DNA of 64,000 bases from CAIXDB01 sp038327915 (GTDB taxonomy: Bacteria; Patescibacteriota; Minisyncoccia; Phycocordibacterales; DATDWN01). The stretch lies in contig JBBQLO010000001.1 of NCBI GenBank assembly GCA_038327915.1, positions 1 to 64,000 of the forward strand. Direction: 5' to 3'. Within the stretch, counting starts at the first letter, position 1; each line of letters starts with the position of its first letter. A program made the translations under genes and the position numbers. Below the pieces are notes generated by a model. The model ran no database searches and was not told the DNA's origin. It worked only from the letters and a program-made list of their open reading frames with translations. Below are positions 17,006 to 25,847 of the stretch, piece after piece.

Positions 17006-17479
17006 ATGAAAATCTACATTGCCTCCGATCATGCAGGGTTTGAAATGAAAAGGGAACTTATCTCCTACCTCTCACATGCAGGTCATGAGATTTTTGATTG
17101 TGGTCCAGAGAAATACGTTCATGATGACGATTATCCGGATTACATTTCTGTAGTTGCTCATTACGTTTCAAAAAATGCTTCAAATTCTATTTCCGATATT
17201 TCCGTTTGTGGAATTGTCATCGGTTGGTCTGGCCAAGGAGAGGCAATGGTTGCCAATCGCTTTCCTCATATTCGCGCAGCCGTATTCTATGGCGGGTCCA
17301 AGCATGTTATTACTCTTTCTCGCGAGCATAATGACTCAAACATTCTATCCCTTGGTGCGCATTTTATTACAACACTGGAAGCAAAAGAGGCAGTGGATCT
17401 GTGGTTGCATACTCAGTTTTCCAGAGAAGAAAGACATGTTCGCAGAATCGAAAAAATCGAAAAATTACATATTCGATAG
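17006..17479 (+). CDS. rpiB: Ribose-5-phosphate isomerase B
   Basis: Interconverts ribose-5-phosphate and ribulose-5-phosphate in the non-oxidative pentose phosphate pathway. The LacA/RpiB fold shows MKIYIASDHAGFEMK at the start and a variant of the phosphate-binding/active loop, VCGIVIGWSGQGEAMVANR, then HIRAAVFYGG and the HNDSNILSLGA segment. The usual CGTGIG is changed to CGIVIGWSG, seen in the long variant of the family. 157 residues. Start follows the stop of the 61-residue gene by 1 nt; an upstream ATG at 16985 is rejected because the protein family starts at MKIYIASD. Confidence 0.9.
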   Translation: MKIYIASDHAGFEMKRELISYLSHAGHEIFDCGPEKYVHDDDYPDYISVVAHYVSKNASNSISDISVCGIVIGWSGQGEAMVANRFPHIRAAVFYGGSKHVITLSREHNDSNILSLGAHFITTLEAKEAVDLWLHTQFSREERHVRRIEKIEKLHIR

Positions 17480-17513
17480 TTTTTTATATATTTATTATTT
17501 ATTTTTTACACTC

Positions 17514-18188
17514 ATGACACATGTCTTACCTGCCATAATTCCTCATAACAAGACTCATTTTTTTGATGAGGTAAAAATAGTTGCTGATTTTGCTTCACTT
17601 ATTCAAGTAGATATTTCTGACGGAATATTTACTCCGTTTAAGACGTGGCCGTACAATGACCGCGATCTAGAATTTTTTGAAGCATTGAAAAAGCAAGACC
17701 TTGGCTGGCCACACTGGGAGAATGTTGATATTGAATTACATCTTATGACAAAAAATCCAGAGGAAACTCTTTTGGAGTGGATTCACACAGGCATTACGAG
17801 TGTCGTTGCACATATTGAAGCAACAGAGACTTTTCAAACTGTTGTCGATATCTGTCGTACTCACGATGTGATGATTGGAGTAGCCTTCAAGCCGTCAACC
17901 GACATTTCTCGTATTGGAAGTGTTGCTCCCCACGTTGATTTTATTCAAGTTATGGGAAGTGATATGCTCGGCAAACATGGAGAGGAGCTCGACTTGCGAG
18001 TAGTAGAGAAAATTCAGACATTGCGTGCTCTGTATCCTCAGAGTATAATTGCAGTTGATATTGGTGTAACAGAAGAAACAGCCAGAGAGTTGGTACATGC
18101 TGGTGCAGATAAACTTGTTGTTGGTTCGGCGATACTTGAAGCGAGAAATCCGAGCGGAGTTTTTAGAAAATTACAATCGTTAGGTTAA
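17514..18188 (+). CDS. rpe: Ribulose-phosphate 3-epimerase family protein
   Basis: TIM-barrel epimerase converting ribulose-5-phosphate to xylulose-5-phosphate. Visible are VLPAIIP at the start, FASLIQVDISDGIFTP (substrate-binding Asp), ELHLMTKNPEE, VGVAFKPSTD-type strand, VDFIQVMGSD and IAVDIGVTEETARELVHAGA with VGSAIL. Substitutions in the active-site histidines compared with classical Rpe (H-x-D is replaced) mean the exact substrate is less certain. 224 residues; the start at 17514 follows TATTTT at 8 nt, and the long upstream frame overlaps rpiB. Confidence 0.82.
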   Translation: MTHVLPAIIPHNKTHFFDEVKIVADFASLIQVDISDGIFTPFKTWPYNDRDLEFFEALKKQDLGWPHWENVDIELHLMTKNPEETLLEWIHTGITSVVAHIEATETFQTVVDICRTHDVMIGVAFKPSTDISRIGSVAPHVDFIQVMGSDMLGKHGEELDLRVVEKIQTLRALYPQSIIAVDIGVTEETARELVHAGADKLVVGSAILEARNPSGVFRKLQSLG

Positions 18189-18359
18189 GAATCCTCTCGA
18201 AATCGCAATTTTATTTGGACATTGCGCAGGAAGTTAGAAAACAACAGCGACCGAGTGAGTGGCACACGAGGAGCTGATCGTTTTCTTGACTGACGAGCAA
18301 AGCAAAATCGTACCAACGATTTATGCGGGTCCAAAGAAAGTTGTGATGAGGGAGGATTC
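18189..18359 (+). repeat. Structured dispersed repeat, copy A
   Basis: Starts at the base after the rpe stop codon. Outer arms 18189-18220 and 18329-18359 are complementary with a few G-T pairs and mismatches. The core (18221-18300) contains GCGCAGGAAGTTAGAAAAC and its partner GTTTTCTTGA, plus an inner CGAGTG/CACACG pair. The core is shared with copies B (49.8 kb) and C (57.4 kb), while the arm sequences differ. Confidence 0.7.
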
Positions 18360-18373
18360 TCATCAAAATTTCC

Positions 18374-19273
18374 ATGCACAGTTCACTCACAGACGACAAA
18401 ATAAAGTTTCTTGCAAACACTGCAAACAATATTCGTGTTTCTATTATCGAAATGCTTGTATCGGCTGGATCTGGACACTCTGCCGGACCACTTGGTATGG
18501 CAGACGTTTTTACAGCACTCTATTTTCATATTCTTAAGCACGATCCTAAAACTCCCGAATGGCCGGGGCGAGACCGTGTTGTACTTTCAAATGGTCATAT
18601 TTGTCCTGTTCTATATGCCACTATGGCACATGCGGGGTATTTTCCAGTGAGTGAACTTTTGACTCTCCGTAAATTTGGTTCACGACTTCAAGGGCATCCA
18701 CATCGCGAATTTTTACCTATGCTTGAAACATCTTCCGGACCACTTGGATCAGGACTTTCTCAAGCAACAGGTATGGCGATTGCAGACAGAATGGATCGAG
18801 GAAAAACATCTGGTAGATTTTTTTATTGTTTGACTGGTGACGGGGAATTAGACGAAGGACAAAACTGGGAAGCTATCATGCTTGCAGGCAAGGAGCGTCT
18901 CGGCAATCTTATCGCAATTGTGGACCGTAACAATATTCAAATAGATGGTTATACCGAGGATGTAATGCCCCTCGAGTCACTTTCCCACAAATTTGAAAGT
19001 TTTGGTTGGCATGTGGAAGAAATAGACGGGCACAATTTTGCTGAAATAATAGCAGCTATTGGCCGTGCTCAAGCGGTGTTTGACGGCCCATCGGTTATTA
19101 TTGCCCGTACTATTCCCGGTAAAGGAGTATCTTTTATGGAACGTGACTACAAGTGGCATGGTTCTCCGCCGGGTACTGAAATGCCAGGGGAACCAGCAAA
19201 AGCAGAACAAGCAGCTATAGCTTTACGTGAATTGCGAACACTCGGAGGTCAGATAACAAGTGAACACGAATAA
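18374..19273 (+). CDS. Transketolase, N-terminal (thiamine diphosphate) half
   Basis: N-terminal subunit of a split transketolase, which moves two-carbon units between sugar phosphates. 299 residues carry the TPP-binding signature GDGELDEGQNWEA with NNIQIDG, the SAGSGHSAGPLGMAD start, GHPHR and a TIPGKGVSFME segment. The pyrimidine-binding C-terminal half is not downstream: the next gene is on the opposite strand. In split systems both halves are normally adjacent. Alternatively this is a TPP enzyme of the DXP/transketolase type with an unlinked partner. Neighbours rpiB and rpe support the pentose phosphate role. Confidence 0.9.
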   Translation: MHSSLTDDKIKFLANTANNIRVSIIEMLVSAGSGHSAGPLGMADVFTALYFHILKHDPKTPEWPGRDRVVLSNGHICPVLYATMAHAGYFPVSELLTLRKFGSRLQGHPHREFLPMLETSSGPLGSGLSQATGMAIADRMDRGKTSGRFFYCLTGDGELDEGQNWEAIMLAGKERLGNLIAIVDRNNIQIDGYTEDVMPLESLSHKFESFGWHVEEIDGHNFAEIIAAIGRAQAVFDGPSVIIARTIPGKGVSFMERDYKWHGSPPGTEMPGEPAKAEQAAIALRELRTLGGQITSEHE

Positions 19274-19275
19274 AA

Positions 19276-19290
19276 TTCATTAGGCATATG
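19276..19290 (+). repeat. 15-bp direct repeat, first copy
   Basis: TTCATTAGGCATATG, identical to 20439-20453. The two copies bracket a convergent/divergent pair of genes (19307-19810 minus and 19907-20446 plus), as an integration footprint might. Confidence 0.45.
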
Positions 19291-19306
19291 GCTTAAATAA
19301 TTAATT

Positions 19307-19810
19307 TTAATTTAAATTATCGTTTTCATTTTGTGAAGCGCAGTAAAGTGAAAAAACTGTTCCGAGTAGTATGCACACTATTCCTAATGCATAGAGTGTC
19401 GAAGCTACGGTATCCGTATATTGGAGCCAGCCAAGAGTGCTTAGTAAGTAATGCCAGTCGTGCGTGACACTGTCACCACCCAGAAGATCAAGTTGCATTT
19501 TTACAGCATCACCGGCGTAGACTGAAACATTAAGGAAATTTTGACCTACCCATAGGAGACAAAGAGAACTAGAAATTTTCTGTCGTGTGTAAAAGAAATA
19601 AAGAGCAATGAGTGCGGGTATTGTGATTTGGAATCCGCTTCCTGCAAGTATGTGTACAAATGTACCAAAAAAATAAAAAATAGTATGACCGGCCTCGTGA
19701 AAAATGAGATTGACTGAGTCTAGAGCATGCCATTCTGTGTAGGTGTGAGCATAGGACCAAAAGTATGTACAGACAAAAAAGACTGCTGTCATGCGAAGAT
19801 ATTTGTTCAT
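19307..19810 (-). CDS. Multi-span membrane protein with HEAGH motif
   Basis: A 167-residue minus-strand protein with about five hydrophobic helices. NLIFHEAGHTIFYFFG near residue 35 has a HExxH zinc motif within a hydrophobic helix, as in M50-type intramembrane proteases and in a widespread uncharacterised membrane family with the same FHEAGH phrase. No second M50 motif (NPDG) is visible, so catalysis is uncertain. Start is the ATG at 19810 with TATACT at 6 nt. Confidence 0.7.
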   Translation of the reverse strand: MNKYLRMTAVFFVCTYFWSYAHTYTEWHALDSVNLIFHEAGHTIFYFFGTFVHILAGSGFQITIPALIALYFFYTRQKISSSLCLLWVGQNFLNVSVYAGDAVKMQLDLLGGDSVTHDWHYLLSTLGWLQYTDTVASTLYALGIVCILLGTVFSLYCASQNENDNLN

Positions 19811-19816
19811 GCATTT

Positions 19817-19822
19817 AGTATA
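19817..19822 (-). promoter_or_regulatory. -10 box TATACT (minus strand), leaderless start of the HEAGH gene
   Basis: On the minus strand TATACT ends 6 nt before the ATG at 19810. Confidence 0.55.
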
Positions 19823-19906
19823 AGATAGATCTCAATAAAAGTCTGATACTGAAGACATGTATATGCTGTGCTTTGTAAAAAAATATCTTCATGATACTTT
19901 AAATGT

Positions 19907-20446
19907 ATGAAACTTATAACACTCAACATGATGGGTAGACGCACTAATAGCACTAATTTTCAAAAAAATATATCTGTTGTTGTCAAAGACAAAATGCAAC
20001 ATGGGTATAGGTATTCACTCTCTGAACGGATGGGTAAGAATTTTCATCCCGATTTTAGACCAGATCTTACTCCGAAAGAAATGCTCGGGCTCGGTTGCTT
20101 TGGAGGTAAATACATGACAGATTGTGCTAAAGAATTTCCTATGAATTGGTTTACGAAAGCTAAACTTTGTTCAAGTCGGCACGATCCATCTCTTAATTTT
20201 TTTGGAGTTAATGCTTCTCAGCCGCTTTCTGTGTGGAGAAATAAAGGTTGGATATATGAAAATGATCCACGAGGATGGTTTCAGTGGTATTGCAGATATT
20301 TCATGGGGCGCAGAATACCTGGCGAAGACGAAAAGCAGATAAGGCGGTGGAAAGCAATGCGAAGACATGTGTCACAAGTTGGTAAAAACTGCAGAGAGGG
20401 AGATTTATTTTGTAGACCCAGACAGAGGCAGGCACTACTTCATTAG
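19907..20446 (+). CDS. Conserved protein of unknown function (NASQPLSVWR / DPRGWFQWYCRY family)
   Basis: A soluble 179-residue protein. It has a very conserved-looking block, GVNASQPLSVWRNKGWI followed by DPRGWFQWYCRYFMGRR and RQRQALLH at the C-terminus, which I recognise from a widespread family found in bacteria and some eukaryotes whose function is, to my knowledge, not known. Rich in Trp, Arg and Cys; no membrane segment. GATACT ends 8 nt before the ATG. Its last codons lie inside the second copy of the 15-bp direct repeat. Confidence 0.75.
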   Translation: MKLITLNMMGRRTNSTNFQKNISVVVKDKMQHGYRYSLSERMGKNFHPDFRPDLTPKEMLGLGCFGGKYMTDCAKEFPMNWFTKAKLCSSRHDPSLNFFGVNASQPLSVWRNKGWIYENDPRGWFQWYCRYFMGRRIPGEDEKQIRRWKAMRRHVSQVGKNCREGDLFCRPRQRQALLH

Positions 20447-20453
20447 GCATATG
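20439..20453 (+). repeat. 15-bp direct repeat, second copy
   Basis: Same TTCATTAGGCATATG as at 19276-19290. This copy overlaps the last two codons and the stop of the 19907 gene. Confidence 0.45.
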
Positions 20454-20469
20454 ATAGTCGAAAAATATA

Positions 20470-21795
20470 ATGCATAAAAAAATATTTATATTTCTTGTTA
20501 TTTTCACCACGATTTTTAGCATAGGTGGCGCAGGTTATTGCGTTTACAGAAAATACACCACACACGTTGTCGAAAAAGTTGTGTATAAAACTCTGCAGGA
20601 AAAAGATTCGTATGTACGTTTTGACATGGAAGCATATGATCAAATTTCTCAAAATTATTGGGTCTCTCCAAAAAATTATAAAAATTATAATTTACCAGAT
20701 TTGCCCGAGATGTTTCATCTCTCACTTCAAAAAGTAACTAATGTAAACCAGGCTCTCTCGACTTCTACACGAAGTGGTGTGGCAGAAATGCTTGCTCATG
20801 CTTTTTCTCTTGCTACAAGTACGGATGCTAAAAAACAAATAGCTCTCAAAACTGTCACTGTTGTTTTGTATAATCTCATACCAATACAACGAAATGGATT
20901 ACTTTCTGATTTACAAGAAACAGCACTTCGACAAAATGTTAGCAATATTAATCCGACGACTGACTTGTACGGAGACCTCGGCCTTCAAAAAGGAGCGAGT
21001 GCAACGCAGGTGGCTCTGGCATACACACAAAAAAAAGCTCGGCTTGAAAAATCCTCAGCCATAATGACTCAAGTGGAAATTAAAACAGAAATTAAAAAAA
21101 TATCATATGCGCAAAATGTTCTCACTAATCCCCAGAATAAAGATTTATACGACCAAGGTCATATAGAACCAACACTCGCTCGCCATATAGACGGCACAAC
21201 ACTTTATGTTGACATGCGGAAAATATCGCCATCAACTCTTATCGAATTTGCTCACAGTATTGACACTGCGAGTACGACACCAAAACTTTCAAGTATGATT
21301 ATTGATGTACGAGGAAATGTTGGCGGGTCATTGGATTTTTTGCAAGGTTTTCTCGGGTTGTTTGTAGGAATAAATCAATATGCATTTGATTTATTTCACC
21401 AAGAGGACTATCAGGTGCAACGGACAACTCAGAATAATTTTCCAGAACTTGTACGATATGGCGAGATTGCTTTTTTGACTGACAAAATGACACAATCTAC
21501 TGCAGAATTGACGACTGCAACATTCAAGAAATTTCACTTGGCTCGTGTTGTTGGTACAACAAGCCGAGGATGGGGAACTGTTGAAAACACATACCCCCTC
21601 ATGTCGCCCATTGATAATGGAGTAAAATATTCTCTTTTGCTAGTCAATAGTATTACGTTGCGTGACGACAACGAACCCATTGAAACACGCGGTGTTAGTC
21701 CAGATGTGGATACACAGGATCCTCATTGGAAAAGCAAACTCGGTAATTTCTTTCATTCTACAAGCCTCATACAGGCCATACAAAAAGAAATATAA
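20470..21795 (+). CDS. Membrane-anchored S41-type peptidase with a J-like insert
   Basis: A 441-residue protein with one N-terminal membrane helix (about residues 4-24). The C-terminal third resembles C-terminal processing proteases (S41): IIDVRGNVGGSLDF, then AFLTDKMTQSTAELTTATFK with the likely catalytic Ser near residue 343, and a closing GVSPDV segment. Between them (about residues 166-229) a stretch reads like a DnaJ domain (DLYGDLGLQKGASATQVALA, then AQNVLTNPQNKDLYDQ) but lacks the His-Pro-Asp tripeptide needed to stimulate Hsp70. No PDZ domain is obvious. Start at ATG 20470 is supported by the signal anchor. Confidence 0.75.
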   Translation: MHKKIFIFLVIFTTIFSIGGAGYCVYRKYTTHVVEKVVYKTLQEKDSYVRFDMEAYDQISQNYWVSPKNYKNYNLPDLPEMFHLSLQKVTNVNQALSTSTRSGVAEMLAHAFSLATSTDAKKQIALKTVTVVLYNLIPIQRNGLLSDLQETALRQNVSNINPTTDLYGDLGLQKGASATQVALAYTQKKARLEKSSAIMTQVEIKTEIKKISYAQNVLTNPQNKDLYDQGHIEPTLARHIDGTTLYVDMRKISPSTLIEFAHSIDTASTTPKLSSMIIDVRGNVGGSLDFLQGFLGLFVGINQYAFDLFHQEDYQVQRTTQNNFPELVRYGEIAFLTDKMTQSTAELTTATFKKFHLARVVGTTSRGWGTVENTYPLMSPIDNGVKYSLLLVNSITLRDDNEPIETRGVSPDVDTQDPHWKSKLGNFFHSTSLIQAIQKEI

Positions 21796-21800
21796 TGTTG

Positions 21801-21806
21801 TATACT
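21801..21806 (+). promoter_or_regulatory. -10 box TATACT, leaderless start of the 21813 gene
   Basis: TATACT ends 6 nt before ATG 21813; an in-frame ATG at 21795 lies upstream of the box. Confidence 0.55.
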
Positions 21807-21812
21807 AGGTAT

Positions 21813-22211
21813 ATGAATTTTCTCATCATTATGCCGTATTACATAGTGTGGCATTATGGACAAGCTCTCTCGGATATACGTGGTATATGGAAAAATTTTC
21901 TTGTTTTCATATTTCATCTCTTTTCTATTCCGGTCCTTTTTTCCACACTTTTTTCTCCGTGGCAAAGAATTGTTAATGATCCGAATGCAGTCACGGCCGT
22001 GAGTAGTTTTGCCGATACTCTTATTGTTAATACAATTATGCGAGTCTTCGGAGCCTGTATTCGACTTGTGACCATCCTCATTGGCTTTATGTGTCTTGCA
22101 GCAATGTTTGTCACTGGAATTATAGTTTTCATGTTCTGGTTGGTACTCCCAGCGCTTCTGCTCATGGGGGTAGTGTGGGGGTTTGGTCATTTATTTTTGA
22201 ATGTAGGTTAA
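21813..22211 (+). CDS. Membrane protein with N-terminal amphipathic segment, upstream of the Clp ATPase
   Basis: A 132-residue protein. The N-terminal half has one aromatic hydrophobic stretch and FHLFSIPVLFSTLFSPWQRI, which I have seen in small membrane proteins beside Clp-type ATPases in Parcubacteria (from memory). The second half holds two strong membrane helices (about residues 78-125). It lies 19 nt before the membrane Clp gene and probably shares its transcript, which suggests a partner or anchor. No enzymatic motif. Confidence 0.6.
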   Translation: MNFLIIMPYYIVWHYGQALSDIRGIWKNFLVFIFHLFSIPVLFSTLFSPWQRIVNDPNAVTAVSSFADTLIVNTIMRVFGACIRLVTILIGFMCLAAMFVTGIIVFMFWLVLPALLLMGVVWGFGHLFLNVG

Positions 22212-22230
22212 TTTATTTACGCATATCTGT

Positions 22231-24723
22231 ATGAATTTTATCGAAATACAAAAAAATGCTCGTTCTCTCTACTACCCAGTATTTCTTTTGGAAGATACTT
22301 TTTCTCATACCCGTCGAAAAAATGTAAGATTTTGGGTGGGTATTTTGTCTCTCGTTTTATTTGTCGTCTCGGTAGCACTTTCTGGAGTTCGGTCTGTTTT
22401 CGGCGGTTACGGTTTGCTCGGAAATGAAGTGTTTTCGTCTACAGTTATTTTTTTCTGTATCTGGATATTTATTGGATTGTTAGAGGCATTTTATTATTCG
22501 TACTTTTATATTGAATATAGCGAAAATAGTAAAAAAAAATCTTTAGAGGAAGTGGTTTTTATTGATTTTGATGTTGCCTACGCTTTTTTTCATGTTTCAT
22601 CAGACGATGTTACTGGTACATTCTTTACAAAAACTAGTGTAAAAAATAGTGGCGGAGAAATTGGTTTGGAGTTCCTCTTGCGAGCTGGAGTGTCACAGGT
22701 AGACTTCGATAGATTTATATCTACGCGCAGTGTTCTCCTAAGAGGAGATCAGGTTAATTGTGATCTCACTGAAGGTCGTGTCACTCTGACCAACTTTCTT
22801 CTCGCTTTATGCACATCTGACAAAGGTCTTGCGGATTTTCTTTTCACGTACGGTATTCAAGAAAAAGAGATTATTGGTATTGGGGAGTGGATTTCTGAGC
22901 GTCTTATGTCTACTCAGTCGAGAAATCACTGGTGGTCGAGGGATTCTCTCAGTCGTATTCCAGGTATCGGTCAAGATTGGTCTTACGGCCAAATATATAC
23001 ACTTAAAAAGTACGAACGGTATCTACCAGCTGTGACGAGTACACGATATGAAGTCCATTCGTCCTATGGAGTTGATGAACTTAAAGAAATAGAAGCAGTT
23101 CTTTCTCGGAGTCGGGAGGCCAACGTCATATTGGTAGGTAATGACGAGGGAGGTAAACTTTCTCTTGTTGCACATTTACGCAATATGATTGGAGAAGGTG
23201 TAGTCCTCTCAGCACTTCGACACAAGCGTGTCATTGTTCTTGACTCGGACACACTTGTCTCCCATAATAGTTCCAAAGAACTTTTTGAAGCCGAATTTGC
23301 GAAGGTAATGAATGAATCGATTATGGCGGGCAATATTATTCTGGTCATTGAAAATTTTCCTTCACTCATCGCTTCTGCATCGCTTCTTGGTTCGGATGTG
23401 CCAACGCTTCTCGAATCATATCTCCATTCACCGAGTCTCCAAATTATTGCTCTTTCAGATATGGAACGTTTTCATGAAGTACTCGAAAAAAATACCGCAC
23501 TGATGCAGTACTTTGAGTACACACTTGTTAAGGATGTAAATAATACAAATAATATAAAAGTGTTGGAGAATGAATCGGCTCAGTTTGAGTCCATACTTAT
23601 TTTTACATATCCCGCTCTCGAAGCTATTGTTGAGTCTGCAGAAAGGTATTTTCCGAACGCTGTCATGCCTGACAAGGCTATTGATCTTCTTCTAGAAATT
23701 GTTCCCAAGCTAAAAGCAGAGGGAAGAGATTTTGTTTTCAAATCCGACATTAATACACTTGTTCAAACCAAAACTGGTATTCCAGTAGGGGAAATACATG
23801 TGGAGGAAAGAGAAAAGCTACTTCATCTTGAAGATTTGTTGCGTAAACGTATTGTTGGTCAAGAAGAAGCCATTGTCTCTGTTTCAAATGCTGTCAGGCG
23901 AGCGCGGTCTGGCGTTGTCAGTGCCGATCGTCCAATGTCTTCGTTTCTTTTTCTTGGTCCGACAGGAGTGGGAAAGACTGAAGTGACAAAAGCACTGTGC
24001 GAAGTATTTTTTGGAGGCGACAATCATATTATGCGTCTCGATATGTCGGAATATTCGGCACACGATGCTACATCTAAACTCATTGGATCTTTCGAAAGCC
24101 GACAAGCAGGGATACTTTCCTCACTTCTTCGTGAACACCCGTACGGAGTTTTGCTTTTGGATGAATTTGAAAAAGCAAATAAAGAAGTTATGAATTTATT
24201 TTTACAAATTCTTGATGAAGGATTTTTCGCAGATCAGACAGGTAAACGAGTCAATGCTCGCAATCTAATTATTATTGCAACATCGAATGCTGGGAGTGAT
24301 CTTATTTGGCAAGCTGTTAAAGCGGGAGAAGATTTGTCAGGAAGTAAAGACAAAATACTAAATAGTATTATTAACTCTGGAATGTTTAAACCAGAACTCC
24401 TCAATCGCTTCGACGGAGTCATTTTATTCCACCCACTTACAAGTGAACACGTGAGAGCTATTGCTAAAATTAAATTAGGTATTTTGCACGAACGCCTTGC
24501 TGGCAAAGGTTTGAATCTAGTTATAGACGATGCGCTAATTGATTTTGTCGCTAGTCATGGTACAGATCCAACTTTCGGTGCCAGGCCAATAAATCGTGCA
24601 ATTTCTGACACTGTTGAGCAGTTGGTGGCTAAAAAAATTATCGACGGCTCTATCTCTCCTGGTTCAAAAATAGTTTTGAATACCACGGAATTAGAACAAA
24701 ATGGAATAAAAATAGGGCTGTAA
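22231..24723 (+). CDS. Membrane-anchored ClpB/ClpC-type AAA+ ATPase with degenerate D1
   Basis: An 830-residue double AAA+ protein. Two membrane helices (about residues 33-53 and 69-91) replace part of the normal N-domain. D1 is degenerate: the Walker A position reads GNDEGGKL (no Thr/Ser after Lys) and Walker B reads IILVIEN. D2 is intact, with GPTGVGKT (576-583), LLLDEFEKA and a C-terminal Clp D2-small domain (GARPINRAI). This suggests one active ring that unfolds substrates at the membrane. I see no IGF/L-type ClpP loop with certainty, and no protease gene follows. The role is inferred. Confidence 0.85.
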   Translation: MNFIEIQKNARSLYYPVFLLEDTFSHTRRKNVRFWVGILSLVLFVVSVALSGVRSVFGGYGLLGNEVFSSTVIFFCIWIFIGLLEAFYYSYFYIEYSENSKKKSLEEVVFIDFDVAYAFFHVSSDDVTGTFFTKTSVKNSGGEIGLEFLLRAGVSQVDFDRFISTRSVLLRGDQVNCDLTEGRVTLTNFLLALCTSDKGLADFLFTYGIQEKEIIGIGEWISERLMSTQSRNHWWSRDSLSRIPGIGQDWSYGQIYTLKKYERYLPAVTSTRYEVHSSYGVDELKEIEAVLSRSREANVILVGNDEGGKLSLVAHLRNMIGEGVVLSALRHKRVIVLDSDTLVSHNSSKELFEAEFAKVMNESIMAGNIILVIENFPSLIASASLLGSDVPTLLESYLHSPSLQIIALSDMERFHEVLEKNTALMQYFEYTLVKDVNNTNNIKVLENESAQFESILIFTYPALEAIVESAERYFPNAVMPDKAIDLLLEIVPKLKAEGRDFVFKSDINTLVQTKTGIPVGEIHVEEREKLLHLEDLLRKRIVGQEEAIVSVSNAVRRARSGVVSADRPMSSFLFLGPTGVGKTEVTKALCEVFFGGDNHIMRLDMSEYSAHDATSKLIGSFESRQAGILSSLLREHPYGVLLLDEFEKANKEVMNLFLQILDEGFFADQTGKRVNARNLIIIATSNAGSDLIWQAVKAGEDLSGSKDKILNSIINSGMFKPELLNRFDGVILFHPLTSEHVRAIAKIKLGILHERLAGKGLNLVIDDALIDFVASHGTDPTFGARPINRAISDTVEQLVAKKIIDGSISPGSKIVLNTTELEQNGIKIGL

Positions 24724-24891
24724 TGTATTATAAATGTGGTCGTCTTATATCTCGGTTGTGTTACACGACACAGGTAACTACGGAGCGTGTTTATAACACA
24801 ATCTACACATTATCAGCTTAATTTCTATGTATTGTTTTTGTTTTTAGCCGACAATTACTGCTCACTTATTAAGTATATATTAAATTATCAT

Positions 24892-25758
24892 ATGAATAAA
24901 AAAATTATTTCTCTTGGTTCTGTTCTTATGTGTGTGTTTCTTTTTGGTGCACAAGGTGCGTCTGCACTGAGCCTCAACCTCGATGCACAGTCTACTGCAG
25001 GTGCGAACACAAGTTCAAACGGTGACGCGATGCACGCCACGGTCACTGCTGACATGGGTGTACACGCAACAACTAGTCCAGCTCGTATTGCAAAAAACAA
25101 AGCTCGGGCTGAGCGGGAAATTGACCAACGCGTTACCGCATTAACAAAACTCGAGACTCGAATTGCTGCTATGAAAAGATTGTCTTCTGATCAGAAAACA
25201 AGTCTGACTGCGACATTAAGTGCTCAAGTTTCGGCAATGAGTGACTTGAAATCAAAAATCGATGCAGATACGGATACAACTGTGCTCAAAACTGACATTC
25301 AGTCAATCACTAAAGCCTACCGTATTTTTGCACTCGTGTTACCTCTCGAGCGAATAGTTGAGTCAGCAGACACACTTGCTACACGATCAGATACAATGAC
25401 GACCCTTTCAGCAAAACTCCAGGTTCGCATTGATGCTGCTCATACAGCAGGTAAAGATACGACTGTGGTCGCGGGATTGATTTCAGATATGAATACAAAT
25501 TCAGCTGACGCAAAAGTGCAAGCCAATGCCGCTGTTGCACTCATAGTCAATCTCAAGCCAGATAATGGAGACAAAAGTATTGCGAAATCAAACACCCAAG
25601 CTATTTTTTCCGCTCGAGCTAAAATAAAAGTAGGGGAAATGGATATACGAACTGCGAGACGAGATGCTTCAAAAATCACTTCCGCTCTCAGAGCAATGCA
25701 CCTCAATGCAAGTATGAATGCAGGTGTCACAGCTTCTTCAACCACAACGGTTCGTTAA
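24892..25758 (+). CDS. Secreted Ala/Thr/Ser-rich helical protein
   Basis: A 288-residue exported protein. A signal peptide (MNKKIISLGSVLMCVFLFGA, cleavage near ASA) is followed by a long region of predicted helices rich in Ala, Thr, Asp and Lys with heptad-like spacing, suggesting a periplasmic or surface coiled coil. No family named. The ATG at 24892 is chosen because the signal peptide starts there; the frame is open further upstream (24787) without signals. TAAATT lies 5 nt before the ATG. A terminator follows about 45 nt after the stop. Confidence 0.7.
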   Translation: MNKKIISLGSVLMCVFLFGAQGASALSLNLDAQSTAGANTSSNGDAMHATVTADMGVHATTSPARIAKNKARAEREIDQRVTALTKLETRIAAMKRLSSDQKTSLTATLSAQVSAMSDLKSKIDADTDTTVLKTDIQSITKAYRIFALVLPLERIVESADTLATRSDTMTTLSAKLQVRIDAAHTAGKDTTVVAGLISDMNTNSADAKVQANAAVALIVNLKPDNGDKSIAKSNTQAIFSARAKIKVGEMDIRTARRDASKITSALRAMHLNASMNAGVTASSTTTVR

Positions 25759-25801
25759 TCAACTAAATAGTGTAGGTCGTTTCTCTTTAGAGAGATACAA
25801 A

Positions 25802-25833
25802 AACAAACTGCGCATAATACGCAGCTTGTTTTA
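25802..25833 (+). terminator. Intrinsic terminator
   Basis: An 11-bp stem with one mismatch (AACAAACTGCG at 25802-25812; CGCAGCTTGTT at 25820-25830), 7-nt loop, then Ts. Ends the transcript of the secreted helical protein. Confidence 0.7.
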
Positions 25834-25847
25834 ATAACATAATTTGT

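Noticed and set aside
17154..17513. 120-residue extension of the rpe frame
   Set aside because: It overlaps rpiB completely in another frame, and the epimerase family begins at the position chosen.
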